DNA of 59,376 bases from an uncultured Geobacteraceae bacterium (GCA_903862245.1 CAIOXL010000096.1:1-59376), one strand, 5' to 3'; positions 35,729-45,998 are shown, counted from the first letter of the stretch. The notes: generated from the sequence alone by a model not told the origin. Made by a program: numbers and translations.

Positions 35729-37162
35729 ATGGTCCAGATAAAACGCATGGCATCAGCTTTCTGCCTCCCACTCGGCGCGTTTCTCTGCCTGAGCGGCTGC
35801 TCAACCATGGCGCCGAACTATGTGCAGCCGACCGCACCGGTCCCGGTTGCCTGGCCCGCCGGGGATTCCTACAAAGTGGTGTCGGCCGCACAGAGCACGC
35901 CGTTGGCCGATATTCCCTGGAAAGAGTATTTCGTTGATCCGCAGCTAAGAAAAGTAATCGCACTGGCGCTGGAAAACAACCGCGATCTGCGGGTCGCCGT
36001 TCTCAACATCGAGCGGGCACAGGCCCTGTACCAGATTCAGCGTTCCAACCTGCTGCCGAAAGTTGAAGCATCTGCCGGCGCAGCGTTTCAGCGGATCCCT
36101 GAAAATTTTTCCAGCACCGGCCAGGCGGTCACAACCAATCAATATACGGTCGGTGCCGGACTCCTCTCCTATGAGCTTGACCTGTTCGGTCGCGTCCAGA
36201 GTCTGAAGGATCAGGCTCTGGAACAGTACCTGGCCACCGATCAGGCCCGGCGCAGCGTGCAGATCAGCCTGATTGCAGAGGTTGCCGCCGGCTACCTGAC
36301 ACTGGCCGCCGACCGTGAACGGCTGAAGCTTGCCAAGGACACCCTGGCAAGCCAGAATGAATCCTATCAGCTTATTTCACGCCGTTACGAAGCGGGCGTT
36401 TCATCCTCCCTCGATCTGCAGCAGGCCCGGACGACCGTTGAGGCGGCGCGGGTGGACACGGCCCGTTATACCACGGTGGTCGCCCAGGATATGAATGCCC
36501 TGACTCTGGTGGTCGGTTCACCGATCCCGGCGGCAGTGCTGCCGGCAGCCCTGTCAGAAACAGTTGCCGCAGTGAAGGACGCAACACCCGGCCTGACGTC
36601 TGACGTGCTGCTGCGCCGTCCCGACATCCTCCAGGCCGAAGGGCAGCTTAAGAGTGCAAACGCCAATATCGGTGCGGCCCGGGCGGCATTCTTTCCCAAA
36701 ATTACGTTGATTTCGTCCGTCGGTTTCGGCAGCAATGAGCTGTCCGGACTTTTTAAGGATGGTTCTTTTGCCTGGAGTGTCGCCCCGCGTATTTCGCTGC
36801 CGATCTTTGACGGAGGGAGCAACTCGGCGAACCTGAAGGTGGCTGAAGTTGACCGCGACATCACCGTGGCACGGTACGAGAAAGCAATCCAGACCGCCTT
36901 CCGGGAGGTGGCAGATTCCCTGGCCCAGCGCGGGACCATCGACGAGCAGCTGACGGCACAGCAGTCCCTCACCAACGCCACAGCGGAAAGGTACCGCCTT
37001 TCCCAGGTCCGTTTTGAGAAGGGCGTGGACAGCCACCTGAATGTTCTCGATGCGCAGCGTTCTCTTTACGGGGCGCAACAGAACCTCATCAGCACCCGTC
37101 TGGCACGGCTGGCCAACCAGATAACATTCTACAAGGTTATGGGAGGAGGCGAGCGCAACTGA
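35729..37162 (+). CDS. Outer-membrane efflux factor, OprM/NodT type
   Basis: A 477-residue lipoprotein with lipobox LSGC (CLSGCSTMAPNY), then two outer-membrane efflux repeats (RAQALYQIQRSNLLPKVEA, LRRPDILQAEGQLKSANANIG). It provides the outer-membrane channel of the AcrAB-like pump. GGAGG precedes the ATG, which lies 1 base after the pump's stop. A second channel of a different lineage is found in the Mla operon further on. Confidence 0.93.
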   Translation: MVQIKRMASAFCLPLGAFLCLSGCSTMAPNYVQPTAPVPVAWPAGDSYKVVSAAQSTPLADIPWKEYFVDPQLRKVIALALENNRDLRVAVLNIERAQALYQIQRSNLLPKVEASAGAAFQRIPENFSSTGQAVTTNQYTVGAGLLSYELDLFGRVQSLKDQALEQYLATDQARRSVQISLIAEVAAGYLTLAADRERLKLAKDTLASQNESYQLISRRYEAGVSSSLDLQQARTTVEAARVDTARYTTVVAQDMNALTLVVGSPIPAAVLPAALSETVAAVKDATPGLTSDVLLRRPDILQAEGQLKSANANIGAARAAFFPKITLISSVGFGSNELSGLFKDGSFAWSVAPRISLPIFDGGSNSANLKVAEVDRDITVARYEKAIQTAFREVADSLAQRGTIDEQLTAQQSLTNATAERYRLSQVRFEKGVDSHLNVLDAQRSLYGAQQNLISTRLARLANQITFYKVMGGGERN

Positions 37163-37257
37163 CGACAGTGCGCCCGTCAGAAGCATGATACCTCCTTGCT
37201 TTTCCAAAGAAGTGTTGTATTGTTTTTCATTACTCATCTGTTCTTAAAAGGATTGAC

Positions 37258-38019
37258 GTGGTTCAGGCTCTTGGACATGCAACCATAGCTCTTGTGCGCG
37301 ACCTGGGACGGGCCGGCTGGTTTCTTCTTTACTCATGCTACATGATCGTCCGTCGTCCGGGCAGTCTGGTGCATGTGCTGAAGCAGCTCCGTTTTATCGG
37401 GACGAAGTCCCTTTTCGTGATCGTGCTGACCGCCGGATTTACCGGCATGGTGCTCGGCCTGCAGGGGTATTATACCCTTGCCAAATTCGGTTCCGAAGGG
37501 ATGCTGGGCACGGCGGTGGCACTGTCGCTCATCCGTGAGCTCGGACCGGTTCTTGCCGCCCTGATGGTGACCGGGCGTGCCGGCAGCGCTATTACGGCCG
37601 AAATCGGTATCATGCGGATCACCGAACAGATTGATGCGCTGGAAACCATGGCGCTTGACCCTTTCAAATACCTGGTCACCCCGAAGTTTATTGCCGCGAT
37701 GATTTCACTTCCCCTGCTCTGCGCCATCTTTGACGTGATCGGTATCTACGGCGGCTGGCTGGTCGGGGTCAAACTGCTGGGGGTCAATCCGGGCGCGTAT
37801 TTTTACGAAATGGAAAAATCGGTTGTCTGGCGCGATGTGTACTCCGGTTTTGTGAAATCATTTTCCTTCGGATTGATTATCGCGTGGATCGGCTGCTATA
37901 AAGGGTACTACGCCGGGCACGGCGCCGAAGGTGTTGCCAAGGCGACAACCGAATCGGTTGTGCTGACCTCCGTTATTATCCTCGTGTGGGACTATTTCCT
38001 CACCTCGGTGCTGCTCTGA
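37258..38019 (+). CDS. mlaE: MlaE-type lipid ABC transporter permease
   Basis: A 253-residue permease with about five helices. The MlaE signature is ALMVTGRAGSAITAEIGIMRITEQIDALETM. It forms the inner-membrane channel of the Mla/Ttg2/Mce phospholipid transporter. The start is a GTG at 37258 with AAAAGGA upstream. First gene of the Mla operon, which has a 95-base gap from the efflux genes and no clear terminator between, so some read-through is possible. Confidence 0.93.
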   Translation: MVQALGHATIALVRDLGRAGWFLLYSCYMIVRRPGSLVHVLKQLRFIGTKSLFVIVLTAGFTGMVLGLQGYYTLAKFGSEGMLGTAVALSLIRELGPVLAALMVTGRAGSAITAEIGIMRITEQIDALETMALDPFKYLVTPKFIAAMISLPLLCAIFDVIGIYGGWLVGVKLLGVNPGAYFYEMEKSVVWRDVYSGFVKSFSFGLIIAWIGCYKGYYAGHGAEGVAKATTESVVLTSVIILVWDYFLTSVLL

Positions 38020-38020
38020 T

Positions 38021-38767
38021 ATGATTACCCTGAGAAATGTGCATAAGTCGTTCGGCGGGCAAAAGGTGCTTGACGGCCTCGACCTGGACATCCCCGCCGG
38101 CCAGATTACCGCCATCATCGGCCCCAGCGGCGAAGGGAAGAGTGTGCTGCTGAAGCATCTGATCGGCCTGCTGCAGCCGGACAGTGGCACGGTGGAAGTG
38201 GATGGCGAAAGCATCGTTGACCTGCGCCGCTCCGAATTGAACCGGATTCGCGAAAAGTTCGGCATGCTGTTCCAGAACGTGGCGCTGTTTGATTCCATGA
38301 CGGTTTTCGAAAATGTCGCCTTCCCGCTGCAGGAGAAAACCTCCCTGGCAAAAGAGGAGATCCGGAGCAGGGTTGTCTCGGCCCTTGAGGATGTGGGGCT
38401 GAAAAATATTGAGAACAAATTCCCGGATGAGCTTTCCGGCGGCATGAAAAAGAGGGTTGGCCTGGCCCGGGCTGTGGTGCTCAAGCCAAAGATTATTCTG
38501 TTCGACGAGCCGACCACCGGGCTTGACCCGATTATAAAACGGGCGATCCACGAGCTCATCAGGGATACCCATGCCAAGTTCGGCTTTACGGCAGTGATTG
38601 TCACCCATGAAATTCCGGATATTTTTGACGTCGCCCAGAATATAGCGATGTTGTTCCGGGGCAGGATTTTGCAGCACGGGACGCCGGACGACATAAAAAA
38701 TTCATCCGACCCGGCAATCCGGCAGTTCATCAGCGGCAGTCTGGACGGCCCGATCCGGATGGTGTAG
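38021..38767 (+). CDS. mlaF: MlaF-type ABC ATPase
   Basis: A 248-residue ATPase. Walker A is GPSGEGKS, the signature is LSGGMKKRVGLARA, Walker B is ILFDEPTTGLDP, and the switch histidine is in VTHEI. It powers phospholipid movement by MlaE/MlaD. The ATG is 1 base after the mlaE stop, indicating tight co-translation. Confidence 0.95.
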   Translation: MITLRNVHKSFGGQKVLDGLDLDIPAGQITAIIGPSGEGKSVLLKHLIGLLQPDSGTVEVDGESIVDLRRSELNRIREKFGMLFQNVALFDSMTVFENVAFPLQEKTSLAKEEIRSRVVSALEDVGLKNIENKFPDELSGGMKKRVGLARAVVLKPKIILFDEPTTGLDPIIKRAIHELIRDTHAKFGFTAVIVTHEIPDIFDVAQNIAMLFRGRILQHGTPDDIKNSSDPAIRQFISGSLDGPIRMV

Positions 38768-38795
38768 TAACTGCACATCAACAAAGAGGTACTCT

Positions 38796-39248
38796 ATGAA
38801 CATGGTAAAATTGGAAATGATGGTCGGCACGTTCATGCTGATCGGTATCCTCTGCCTGGGATATGTGTCGATCAAACTGGGCAAGATGGAGATTGTCGGC
38901 GGTGATTTTTACGCCGTTGCCGCCGCTTTCGATTCGGTTTCCGGCCTGAAACCGGGGGCACGCGTCGAAATCGCCGGTGTCGAGGTCGGCAAAGTTGACC
39001 GGATAGAGCTTGATTCAAAAAGCGGCGACCGGGCGCTGGCGTACCTTAAAATCAAAACCGGCGTAAAAATCACCGATGATGTCATCGCCTCGGTACGAAC
39101 CAGCGGAATTATCGGCGATAAATTCATCAAGCTTCGGCCGGGCGGTTCTGAGAGAATGCTGAAAAATAATGATAAGATTCGTGAGACCGAATCGGCCATC
39201 GACATCGAAGAGCTGGTAAGTAAATTTATCCACGGCAAAGTGGAGTAA
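38796..39248 (+). CDS. mlaD: MlaD/MCE-domain lipid-binding protein
   Basis: A 150-residue protein with one N-terminal helix (VGTFMLIGILCLGYVSI) and a single MCE domain (FDSVSGLKPGARVEIAGVEVGKVDRI...VRTSGIIGDKFIKL). It would form a hexamer that takes lipid from or to the periplasmic carrier. Length is that of the short single-MCE form. AAAGAGG precedes the ATG. Confidence 0.93.
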   Translation: MNMVKLEMMVGTFMLIGILCLGYVSIKLGKMEIVGGDFYAVAAAFDSVSGLKPGARVEIAGVEVGKVDRIELDSKSGDRALAYLKIKTGVKITDDVIASVRTSGIIGDKFIKLRPGGSERMLKNNDKIRETESAIDIEELVSKFIHGKVE

Positions 39249-39270
39249 CTGTTTTTTAAGGGATGCCGCG

Positions 39271-40656
39271 ATGAACTTTTTAATCCGTATTTTTTTTCTG
39301 ACCCTCTGGGCACTGTCCGCCTCCGCCGTTGCCGGTTATGCAGCGGAACAGACGACCGCCAGTATCATTGTAAACCTGGATGACTGTATCCGCATGGCGC
39401 TGAAAGCGGCCCCCGAACTGGGGGAAGCGGACAGCGACATCGCCCTTGCAACCAGCAAGCTGGACCAGGCCAAATCCTACCGTTTTCCGCAGATACAGAT
39501 GACCACACTGTTCGGGCCGGCACCGATCGCCTATAGTAGCGCCATAGATCCTGCAATAAAAACCAACGAGGCGTTATTCAGCATCAATTCGCTTACCTGG
39601 TTCACCAGCGCCGATGCCAGTCTCATTCAGCCGCTCTACACATTTGGCAAGATTTCCGAAAACATGAAGGCCGCCACCCACGGCATTGAGGTCGATCGTT
39701 CCCGCAAGGAGCAGCGCGCCCACGAGATCGTCCTGAAAGTCCATGAGTACTATAACGGCCTGCTGCTGGCGCGCGAAATGAAGGAACTGGTGCTGGAGGT
39801 GGAGGAGATCCTGATCAAGGCCCGCGAAAAAGCCCAAAAACTTCTGGACCAGGGATCAGACACCGTTGACGAGATGGATCTGTATAAACTGGATGCCTTT
39901 TCCGGGGTGGCTTCAAAGTATCTGGAGGAAGCTAAAAAAGGGGAGGCGCTGGCCCTGGCCGCACTGAGGGCCCGCATGGGCCTTCCGGTGGATGCGCCGC
40001 TGGTAACCGGCACCGAGCGACTTGTTTTGGTTGATGTCGAAATTCCCCCACTTGCAACATATCTGGAAAACGCCCGCCGGAGACGCCACGAATTCCACCA
40101 GATCGCCGAAGGACTTAAAGCCCGCTCGGCCCTGGTTGAAGCGGCAAAAGCTGAATATTATCCTGACATCTTCCTGGGAGGGCTTTTTTCCTGGGCCTAT
40201 GCCGACGAGCGCGACAAGGTTCAGAACCCGTACATCAACGACCCGTTCAATCATATCAATGGCGGCGTTGCTCTGGGTGCCCGCTGGAAACTTGATTTCG
40301 GTATCACCGGAGCAAAAGTCTCCGGCGAGCGCGCCCAGTATAATCGCCTGCTTAGTACCCGGGATTTTGCCGATACCAACATCCCGCTCCAGGTGGAAAA
40401 GTATTATCTGGACCTTAAGGAAGCCAAAAAGAGCACGGCGGCAACGCGCAGCGCGTATTTGAATGCGAAGAAGTGGGCCGTCACTGCGATCGCAAATTTT
40501 GACTTCGGCATGGGACCCGCCAAGGAGATTTTTGAAGCCCTTCAGGCCTATTCCGGTATGCGCGCCGATTATTTCAAATCGATTTATAATTATCGCATCG
40601 CCGCGGCCAACCTGGACTATGCGACAAGCGAGCCGTTACGCGGCAGTGATAAATAA
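39271..40656 (+). CDS. TolC-family outer-membrane factor within the Mla operon
   Basis: A 461-residue exported protein with a signal ending near SAVAGYAAE. The rest shows TolC-type periplasmic helices in two halves: CIRMALKAAPELGEADSDIA near the start and AKKSTAATRSAYLNAKKW in the second. It lacks a lipobox, so it is not an OprM-type lipoprotein. It is 22 bases after mlaD and 15 bases before mlaC, so it is surely co-transcribed. It may act as an outer-membrane exit for lipids. There is no MlaA (VacJ) gene in the operon. Confidence 0.85.
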   Translation: MNFLIRIFFLTLWALSASAVAGYAAEQTTASIIVNLDDCIRMALKAAPELGEADSDIALATSKLDQAKSYRFPQIQMTTLFGPAPIAYSSAIDPAIKTNEALFSINSLTWFTSADASLIQPLYTFGKISENMKAATHGIEVDRSRKEQRAHEIVLKVHEYYNGLLLAREMKELVLEVEEILIKAREKAQKLLDQGSDTVDEMDLYKLDAFSGVASKYLEEAKKGEALALAALRARMGLPVDAPLVTGTERLVLVDVEIPPLATYLENARRRRHEFHQIAEGLKARSALVEAAKAEYYPDIFLGGLFSWAYADERDKVQNPYINDPFNHINGGVALGARWKLDFGITGAKVSGERAQYNRLLSTRDFADTNIPLQVEKYYLDLKEAKKSTAATRSAYLNAKKWAVTAIANFDFGMGPAKEIFEALQAYSGMRADYFKSIYNYRIAAANLDYATSEPLRGSDK

Positions 40657-40671
40657 CCGGGAGGAACCCGC

Positions 40672-41262
40672 ATGCTGAAACAAATCTTACTGGTGCTGAC
40701 GGCGTCCATATTCATGGTATCCGCAGCATCGGCAACCCCGACAGATGATGTGAAAAAAACGGTGGATGAAGTTGTCCATATCGTCGCTGACAAGGAAATG
40801 AAGAAGAATGAGGGGAAACGGCGCCAGGCTCTGAAAAAATCAATCAGTGCGATCTTTGATTATTCTGAAATGGCAAAGCGCTCGCTCGGCAAGCATTGGA
40901 ACACACGCTCAGCTTCGGAGAAAAAGCAGTTCTCCGAACTGTTCGCCACACTGCTGGAAAACTCATATGCCGGAAAGATCGAATCATACAACAATGAGAA
41001 GATTGTCTACATCAAGGAGAGCGTGGATGATCAGTATGCCGAGGTGAAGTCGAAAGTTGTCACCGCCGCCCGGGACGAGTTTACGCTCGATTACCGCCTG
41101 TTCAAGGAGAACGGCAGGTGGATGGTGTATGATGTTGTTATTGAGGGTGTCAGCCTTGTTTCCAACTATCGCAGCCAGTTTAATAAAATTATCACCTCCA
41201 GCGGCTATGAAAAGCTTGTTAAAAAATTACAGAGTAAAAATGATGAATTGAAGGCTCCATGA
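40672..41262 (+). CDS. mlaC: MlaC-type periplasmic lipid-binding protein
   Basis: A 196-residue protein with a signal to about residue 21 (SAASA), then the MlaC/Ttg2 domain: FDYSEMAKRSLGKHW and YRLFKENGRWMVYDVVIEGVSLVSNYRSQF. It ferries phospholipid between the inner-membrane MlaEFD complex and the outer membrane. It is the last gene of the operon. GGAGG precedes the ATG. Confidence 0.93.
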   Translation: MLKQILLVLTASIFMVSAASATPTDDVKKTVDEVVHIVADKEMKKNEGKRRQALKKSISAIFDYSEMAKRSLGKHWNTRSASEKKQFSELFATLLENSYAGKIESYNNEKIVYIKESVDDQYAEVKSKVVTAARDEFTLDYRLFKENGRWMVYDVVIEGVSLVSNYRSQFNKIITSSGYEKLVKKLQSKNDELKAP

Positions 41263-41455
41263 ATTGATGTAAATTATCTTGACACCCTGTTTCCGGCTGT
41301 GATAAACGACTCGGGCACGCAGTTTCGGAAGTTTTTGCAGAACGTTGCAAGCAACACGTTTGACCAGGCATTGCGCTTTTCCTGCATCAGACTCCAGAAA
41401 CTTTAGCGGTAACCAATCGTTCCGGCATAGGACCGGACAAAAAAGGGGGCAGGAA

Positions 41456-41656
41456 ATGGCACAGGGCAAAGTAAAATGGTTTAACGACACGAAGGGTTTT
41501 GGCTTTATCGAGCAGGAGGGGGGCGAAGACGTTTTTGTTCATTTCTCTGCAATCACCGGTGACGGCTTCAAATCACTGGCAGAAGGCGATGCCGTAACGT
41601 TTGAAATCACTCAGGGACCGAAAGGCCTGCAGGCAGCGAACGTAGTTAAAAAGTAA
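41456..41656 (+). CDS. Cold-shock family protein
   Basis: A 66-residue single-domain nucleic-acid chaperone. [20 protein letters not shown] and VFVHFSAI are the RNP1 and RNP2 motifs. The name cspA/cspC cannot be decided. The ATG at 41456 has a GGGGG run upstream. The stretch from 41263 to 41455, about 190 bases, could hold the long structured leader typical of cold-shock genes. Confidence 0.93.
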   Translation: MAQGKVKWFNDTKGFGFIEQEGGEDVFVHFSAITGDGFKSLAEGDAVTFEITQGPKGLQAANVVKK

Positions 41657-41678
41657 TCCAGCCTGACATTGTATGATC

Positions 41679-41710
41679 AAAAAAGCCCGCTGAAATCAGC
41701 GGGCTTTTTT
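41679..41710. terminator. Bidirectional terminator, shared by the cold-shock and YgiQ genes
   Basis: AAAAAAGCCCGCTGA and TCAGCGGGCTTTTTT form a perfect stem with a very short loop. The stop codon of the converging gene (41696-41698) lies inside it. Confidence 0.85.
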
Positions 41711-43516
41711 TGTCGAAAATGCTTTTCGCGCCGGCAGGGAGTGGCGTCCGGTTACCGGCCCGGAGTCAAGAAGCAGTCCCCGTTCACCGTCACGCCCCAA
41801 TTCCTTCAGCGCTTCCAACACCTTGGCCCGTTCTTTTGGCAGATGCCAGAGCAGCAGAGACTTCTGCAGCCCCTTTTCCCGATCGCTTGTTGCTGTGTAG
41901 ACCCGCGCTCCGGTCATTGGATCGACCCCGCTGTGGAACATGCAGGTGGCTATCGTGCCGGGAGTAGGGGTAAAGTCCTGAACCTGTTCCACGGTCATGC
42001 CCATTTTTTTAAGGGTAACCGCCAGTTCAAGCATATCAGCCAACGTGCAGCCGGGATGTCCGGAGATCAGGTACGGTACGACATATTGGCGTTTGCCGAG
42101 GCGTTCGCTTTCGGTGTGAAACTTCTGCAGAAACGTTTCAAATGATTTTTTCCCCGGTTTGCGCATGACGTCCGTAACGCGGTCAACCAGATGTTCCGGG
42201 GCAATTTTGAGCAGGCCGCTGACGTGGTGCCCGACCAGCTCCCGAAAATAGGCGGGCTGTCTTTCAAGCAGGTCAGGACGGACCCCGGAGGAAACCGCCG
42301 TGTGCTGGATTCCCGCCAGGGAACGGGCCGCCTGGAGCAGTGCTGTTGCCGCCGTATCACCGGTACGGAGATTACTGCAGATTTTCGGGAAAAGGCAGCT
42401 TTCCCGCACACATTTTTTCATGGCATCGGAGTTGCCGCAGCCAAGGCCGTACATATTGGCGGTCGGTCCGCCAATATCGCTGATGCTGCCGCGAAACCAC
42501 TTTTTCCTGGTCAATGACGATAGTTCCGCAAGAATGGAGCGTTGGCTGCGGGATTGGATCGTTTTGCCCTGATGCATGGTGATGGCGCAGAAGGCACAGC
42601 CGCCGAAGCAGCCGCGATGGCTGGTGATGGACGTTTTTATCTGCTCCCAGGCCGGAATCGCTTCGAGATACGCCGGGTGGGGGGCCTTTTCAAACGGCAG
42701 GGCGTACACTGCATCCATTTCACTCTCCGTAAGGGGGAGCGCCGGTGCGGTGCAGACCAGCTGCCGATTGCCGTGCTGCTGCAGTACCGTTCTGCCTGAC
42801 CAGGGATTTTGCTGGAGGTACGCCAGACGGAACGCCTCGGCAAATTGCTCCTTGGAGGCGGCCACCTCCTCGAACGACGGCAGGACAACAGAGTCGCCGG
42901 CATCATAGCTGCTGCAGTGGAATGCCGTCCCCCGCACGTCTTGAAGGTCAGGCAGCCGCTCACCATCCCGCAGCCGGCCGGCTACTTCCAGAAGTGCCCG
43001 CTCGGCCATGCCGTAGATCAGCAGGTCAGCTTTGGCATCAAACAGGATCGAACGGCGCACCTTGTTTTCCCAAAAGTCGTAATGAGCGAAGCGGCGCAGC
43101 GATGCTTCAATGCCGCCGATCACAACCGGGACATCCTTGTAGGCTTCCTTCAGGCGGGACGTGTAGACCGTTGTGGCGCGGTTGGGACGGGCACCGTGAC
43201 GGTTGCCGGGCGTGTAGGCATCATCGTGCCGCAGCTTGCGGGCCGGTGTGTAGTGGGAAACCATGGAATCCATGGCGCCTGCGGCAACCGCAAAGAACAG
43301 CCGGGGACGGCCAAGCGTCATGAAGGGATCTTTTGAGCGCCAGTCCGGCTGGGCGATAATGCCGACCCGAAAGCGGTGGGCTTCAAGCCAGCGGGCCAAC
43401 AACGGCACGCCGAACGCCGGGTGATCAATATAGGCATCGCCGCTGACAAAGATAACGTCGAGCTCGTTCCAGCCCCGCTGCCGCATCTCCTCCTGTGTGG
43501 TGGGAATGAACGGCAT
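41696..43516 (-). CDS. YgiQ-family radical SAM protein
   Basis: A 606-residue protein of the UPF0313/YgiQ family. The N-terminal domain ([21 protein letters not shown]) precedes the radical SAM core, whose cluster cysteines are in [10 protein letters not shown] near residue 305. The C-terminal region has [10 protein letters not shown]. The reaction is not known. Its 3' end is inside the bidirectional terminator. It starts 3 bases after the argC stop, so the two may share a transcript. Confidence 0.9.
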   Translation of the reverse strand: MPFIPTTQEEMRQRGWNELDVIFVSGDAYIDHPAFGVPLLARWLEAHRFRVGIIAQPDWRSKDPFMTLGRPRLFFAVAAGAMDSMVSHYTPARKLRHDDAYTPGNRHGARPNRATTVYTSRLKEAYKDVPVVIGGIEASLRRFAHYDFWENKVRRSILFDAKADLLIYGMAERALLEVAGRLRDGERLPDLQDVRGTAFHCSSYDAGDSVVLPSFEEVAASKEQFAEAFRLAYLQQNPWSGRTVLQQHGNRQLVCTAPALPLTESEMDAVYALPFEKAPHPAYLEAIPAWEQIKTSITSHRGCFGGCAFCAITMHQGKTIQSRSQRSILAELSSLTRKKWFRGSISDIGGPTANMYGLGCGNSDAMKKCVRESCLFPKICSNLRTGDTAATALLQAARSLAGIQHTAVSSGVRPDLLERQPAYFRELVGHHVSGLLKIAPEHLVDRVTDVMRKPGKKSFETFLQKFHTESERLGKRQYVVPYLISGHPGCTLADMLELAVTLKKMGMTVEQVQDFTPTPGTIATCMFHSGVDPMTGARVYTATSDREKGLQKSLLLWHLPKERAKVLEALKELGRDGERGLLLDSGPVTGRHSLPARKAFSTKKAR

Positions 43517-43519
43517 GGG

Positions 43520-44560
43520 TCAGGGAAACAGCGCCAGACCATCCAGCCCCATGGTTTCCGGAAAGCCGCAGATGAGGTTCATATTCTGTACCGCCTGACC
43601 GGAAGCGCCTTTTACCAGATTATCAATAGCCGAAATGATGATAATCCGGCCGGTTCGATGGTCCATGAGCGGCGCGATATCACAGAAGTTGGAACCACGC
43701 ACGAACGCGGTGGAAGGGAGGCTGCCGGCGGGGAGTACCCGCACGAACGGTTCGCCGGCGTAGAACTCCCGGTACAGGGCCGCGATCTTTTCTCCGGTGA
43801 GTGCCTTCTTGGGCGCAGCATAGATTGTGGAGAGTATCCCCCTGTCCATCGGCACCAGATGCGGAGTAAACGTGATTTTCAGCGGTTCCCCCGCCAACAG
43901 GGAGAGCTCCTGCTCGATCTCGGGAGTATGCCGATGCACTCCGCCGACTCCGTATGCTTTATATCCCTCATTCACTTCACAATACAGGCTGTCAACTTTT
44001 GCAGAACGGCCGGCTCCGGTCACACCGGATGCTGAATCGGCGATGATGCTTGACAGGTCAATCAATCCCTTCTTAAGGAGCGGCGCCAGACCGAGGATAA
44101 TGCTGGTGGGATAGCAGCCGGGATTGGCGACCAGTTTTGCACCCCTGATCTTTGACCGACGAATCTCCGGCAGTCCGTACACCGACCTCTTCAGGACGGC
44201 CGGGTTGAGATGGGGTTCATACCACCGGCCATATACCGCCGGGTCGGAAAGGCGGTAATCGGCTGACAGATCGACCACCTTTTTCCCCAGTTTCAGAAAG
44301 GTCGGTACGACCTCCATGGCTGCCTTGTGGGGCAGTGCCGTGAAAATTATATCCGCCTTTTCGGCAACCCGGGTCGGCTCAAGATTTTCCAGCACGATAT
44401 CGCAGCGCCCCCGCAGAGTGGGGAACACCTCGGAGATGCGCTTGCCAGCGCTCTGTTCAGAGGTAAGACAGGTCACCGCCACCTCCGGGTGACAATGGAG
44501 GATGCGGATCAACTCCAGCCCGGTGTAGCCGCTGGCTCCAACAATAGCAACATTCAACAT
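43520..44560 (-). CDS. argC: N-acetyl-gamma-glutamyl-phosphate reductase
   Basis: A 346-residue enzyme of arginine synthesis, reducing N-acetylglutamyl phosphate to the semialdehyde. The nucleotide motif is [18 protein letters not shown], the catalytic cysteine is in [10 protein letters not shown], and a conserved histidine segment is [14 protein letters not shown]. Length is normal. I start at the ATG at 44560 with AAAGGAG upstream; the frame continues open upstream into rpsI, but that part is not coding. It is separated from rpsI by a terminator. Confidence 0.94.
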   Translation of the reverse strand: MLNVAIVGASGYTGLELIRILHCHPEVAVTCLTSEQSAGKRISEVFPTLRGRCDIVLENLEPTRVAEKADIIFTALPHKAAMEVVPTFLKLGKKVVDLSADYRLSDPAVYGRWYEPHLNPAVLKRSVYGLPEIRRSKIRGAKLVANPGCYPTSIILGLAPLLKKGLIDLSSIIADSASGVTGAGRSAKVDSLYCEVNEGYKAYGVGGVHRHTPEIEQELSLLAGEPLKITFTPHLVPMDRGILSTIYAAPKKALTGEKIAALYREFYAGEPFVRVLPAGSLPSTAFVRGSNFCDIAPLMDHRTGRIIIISAIDNLVKGASGQAVQNMNLICGFPETMGLDGLALFP

Positions 44561-44579
44561 GGACGTGGCTCCTTTCAAA

Positions 44580-44613
44580 GAAAAAAGGGGAAACCCTTGC
44601 GGATTTCCCCTTG
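44580..44613 (-). terminator. Terminator after rpsI
   Basis: On the minus strand, AAGGGGAAA and TTTCCCCTT form a stem of 9 or more pairs, followed by a run of six T. It ends the rplM-rpsI transcript before argC. Confidence 0.8.
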
Positions 44614-44642
44614 TAACATACCAGTGTGGTGTAATCCAGCGA

Positions 44643-45035
44643 TTAACGCTTGGAGAACTGGAAACGGGCGCGAGCAGCTTTTCTGCCGTACTTCTTACGC
44701 TCTTTGACCCGTGAATCGCGGGTAATGAAACCAGCTTTTTTGAGAACGCCGCGCAGCTCCGGCTCATGCAGCAGCAGTGCCTTGGTGATGCCGTGCTTGA
44801 TCGCGCCGGCCTGACCGGTATCGCCGCCACCGGAAACAGTGACGTACACATCAAAGATGCCGACTTTTTCAACAAGTTCAAACGGCTGACGCACAACCAT
44901 TTTGGAGGTTTCGCGGCCGAAGTATTCATCAAGGGTTTTGTGGTTGACGGTGAAAGTGCCGACACCCGGTTTAAGCCATACACGGGCTATTGAACTCTTG
45001 CGTTTGCCTGTTCCATAATAACTGACTGCTGCCAT
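44643..45035 (-). CDS. rpsI: Ribosomal protein S9
   Basis: A 130-residue protein with [16 protein letters not shown] near the start and the ending [17 protein letters not shown], in which the last lysine and arginine reach the P-site tRNA. Length is standard. It follows rplM by 20 bases, the usual L13-S9 pair. Confidence 0.97.
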   Translation of the reverse strand: MAAVSYYGTGKRKSSIARVWLKPGVGTFTVNHKTLDEYFGRETSKMVVRQPFELVEKVGIFDVYVTVSGGGDTGQAGAIKHGITKALLLHEPELRGVLKKAGFITRDSRVKERKKYGRKAARARFQFSKR

Positions 45036-45055
45036 ATCGTGTTCTCCTTGGAGTA

Positions 45056-45484
45056 TTAAAGTACCAGGTTCTTGGGCTGCTGAGCTTCGTGAGGATGGCT
45101 CGGTCCCGCATAGATCTTCAGCTTGCTGAGCATGGCCCGTGCAAGTTTATTCTTGGGGAGCATTCCCTTGACAGCTTTTTTGATGAGGTCTTCAGGTTTC
45201 TTTTCAAGCAGTTTGCCAGCGGAGATCTCTTTCAGCCCGCCGACATACCCGGAGTGGCTGTAATAGATTTTATCGGCAAGCTTACGGCCGGTCAGAGCGA
45301 TCTTTTCGGCGTTTACCACGATGACGAAGTCACCGGTATCAACGCTTGGTGTGAAAAGAGCCTTGTTTTTACCGCGCAGGACATTGGCGACCTGGGTGGA
45401 GAGACGCCCCAAAACCGCATCCTGAGCATCAACTACGTACCAGTCACGTTTAACATTTTCCGCTTTAGCAACTTCTGTTTTCAT
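45056..45484 (-). CDS. rplM: Ribosomal protein L13
   Basis: A 142-residue protein; [25 protein letters not shown] and [17 protein letters not shown] identify L13. First gene of the L13-S9 operon, with its own minus-strand promoter 80-100 bases upstream. Confidence 0.97.
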   Translation of the reverse strand: MKTEVAKAENVKRDWYVVDAQDAVLGRLSTQVANVLRGKNKALFTPSVDTGDFVIVVNAEKIALTGRKLADKIYYSHSGYVGGLKEISAGKLLEKKPEDLIKKAVKGMLPKNKLARAMLSKLKIYAGPSHPHEAQQPKNLVL

Positions 45485-45558
45485 AAATTCCTCACCCGCA
45501 GTACAGCCCGTACACTTCAGTTATTAGAATACAGGCTATGATTTTTTTGAAGAGGTGT

Positions 45559-45587
45559 AACTTACTGAAAGAGTGTGGTCGTGTCAA
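45559..45587 (-). promoter_or_regulatory. Promoter of rplM-rpsI
   Basis: On the minus strand, TTGACA (45587-45582), a 17-base spacer and TAAGTT (45564-45559). Confidence 0.55.
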
Positions 45588-45625
45588 GGGAAAAATTTTC
45601 ACGGCAACTAATTGATCTTATCAAT

Positions 45626-45655
45626 GTTGTAACGAAACCGATTTCATGTTACAAC
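45626..45655. promoter_or_regulatory. Inverted repeat upstream of gatC
   Basis: GTTGTAAC (45626-45633) and GTTACAAC (45648-45655), with an inner GAAA/TTTC pair, form an almost continuous dyad 37 bases before the gatC ATG. An operator or leader hairpin is possible. A second short dyad, ATTGATCTTATCAAT, lies at about 45610-45624. Confidence 0.45.
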
Positions 45656-45691
45656 CGCGCGGCAATTATCAGATTTTTTGGAGTTCAACCT

Positions 45692-45979
45692 ATGAAGTTG
45701 ACGGTAGCTGAAGTTGAAAAGGTAGCACGTCTGGCGCGGCTTGAACTTACCGCAGAAGATAAAGAGCTGTTCGCCGGCCAGATGGGCGCGATCCTCGGCT
45801 ATGTGGAAAAGCTGAAGGAACTGAATACGGACGGGATTGTACCGACTTCACACGCAGTACCGATGGAAAATGCTTTCCGCCCCGATGTAGTTCGGCCTTC
45901 AATAGGCCTGGAAAAGGCACTGGCCAACGCACCGGAGAAGTCAGGCACCTTTTTTGTCGTACCGAAAGTTATTGAGTAG
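45692..45979 (+). CDS. gatC: Asp-tRNA(Asn)/Glu-tRNA(Gln) amidotransferase subunit C
   Basis: A 95-residue protein with [20 protein letters not shown] at the start and the conserved [14 protein letters not shown] segment. It stabilises GatA in the GatCAB complex. The ATG at 45692 has TTGGAG upstream; the longer upstream frame lacks family sequence. It is the first gene of gatCAB. Confidence 0.95.
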   Translation: MKLTVAEVEKVARLARLELTAEDKELFAGQMGAILGYVEKLKELNTDGIVPTSHAVPMENAFRPDVVRPSIGLEKALANAPEKSGTFFVVPKVIE

Positions 45980-45998
45980 GGCAGGGGGCACCATTACC

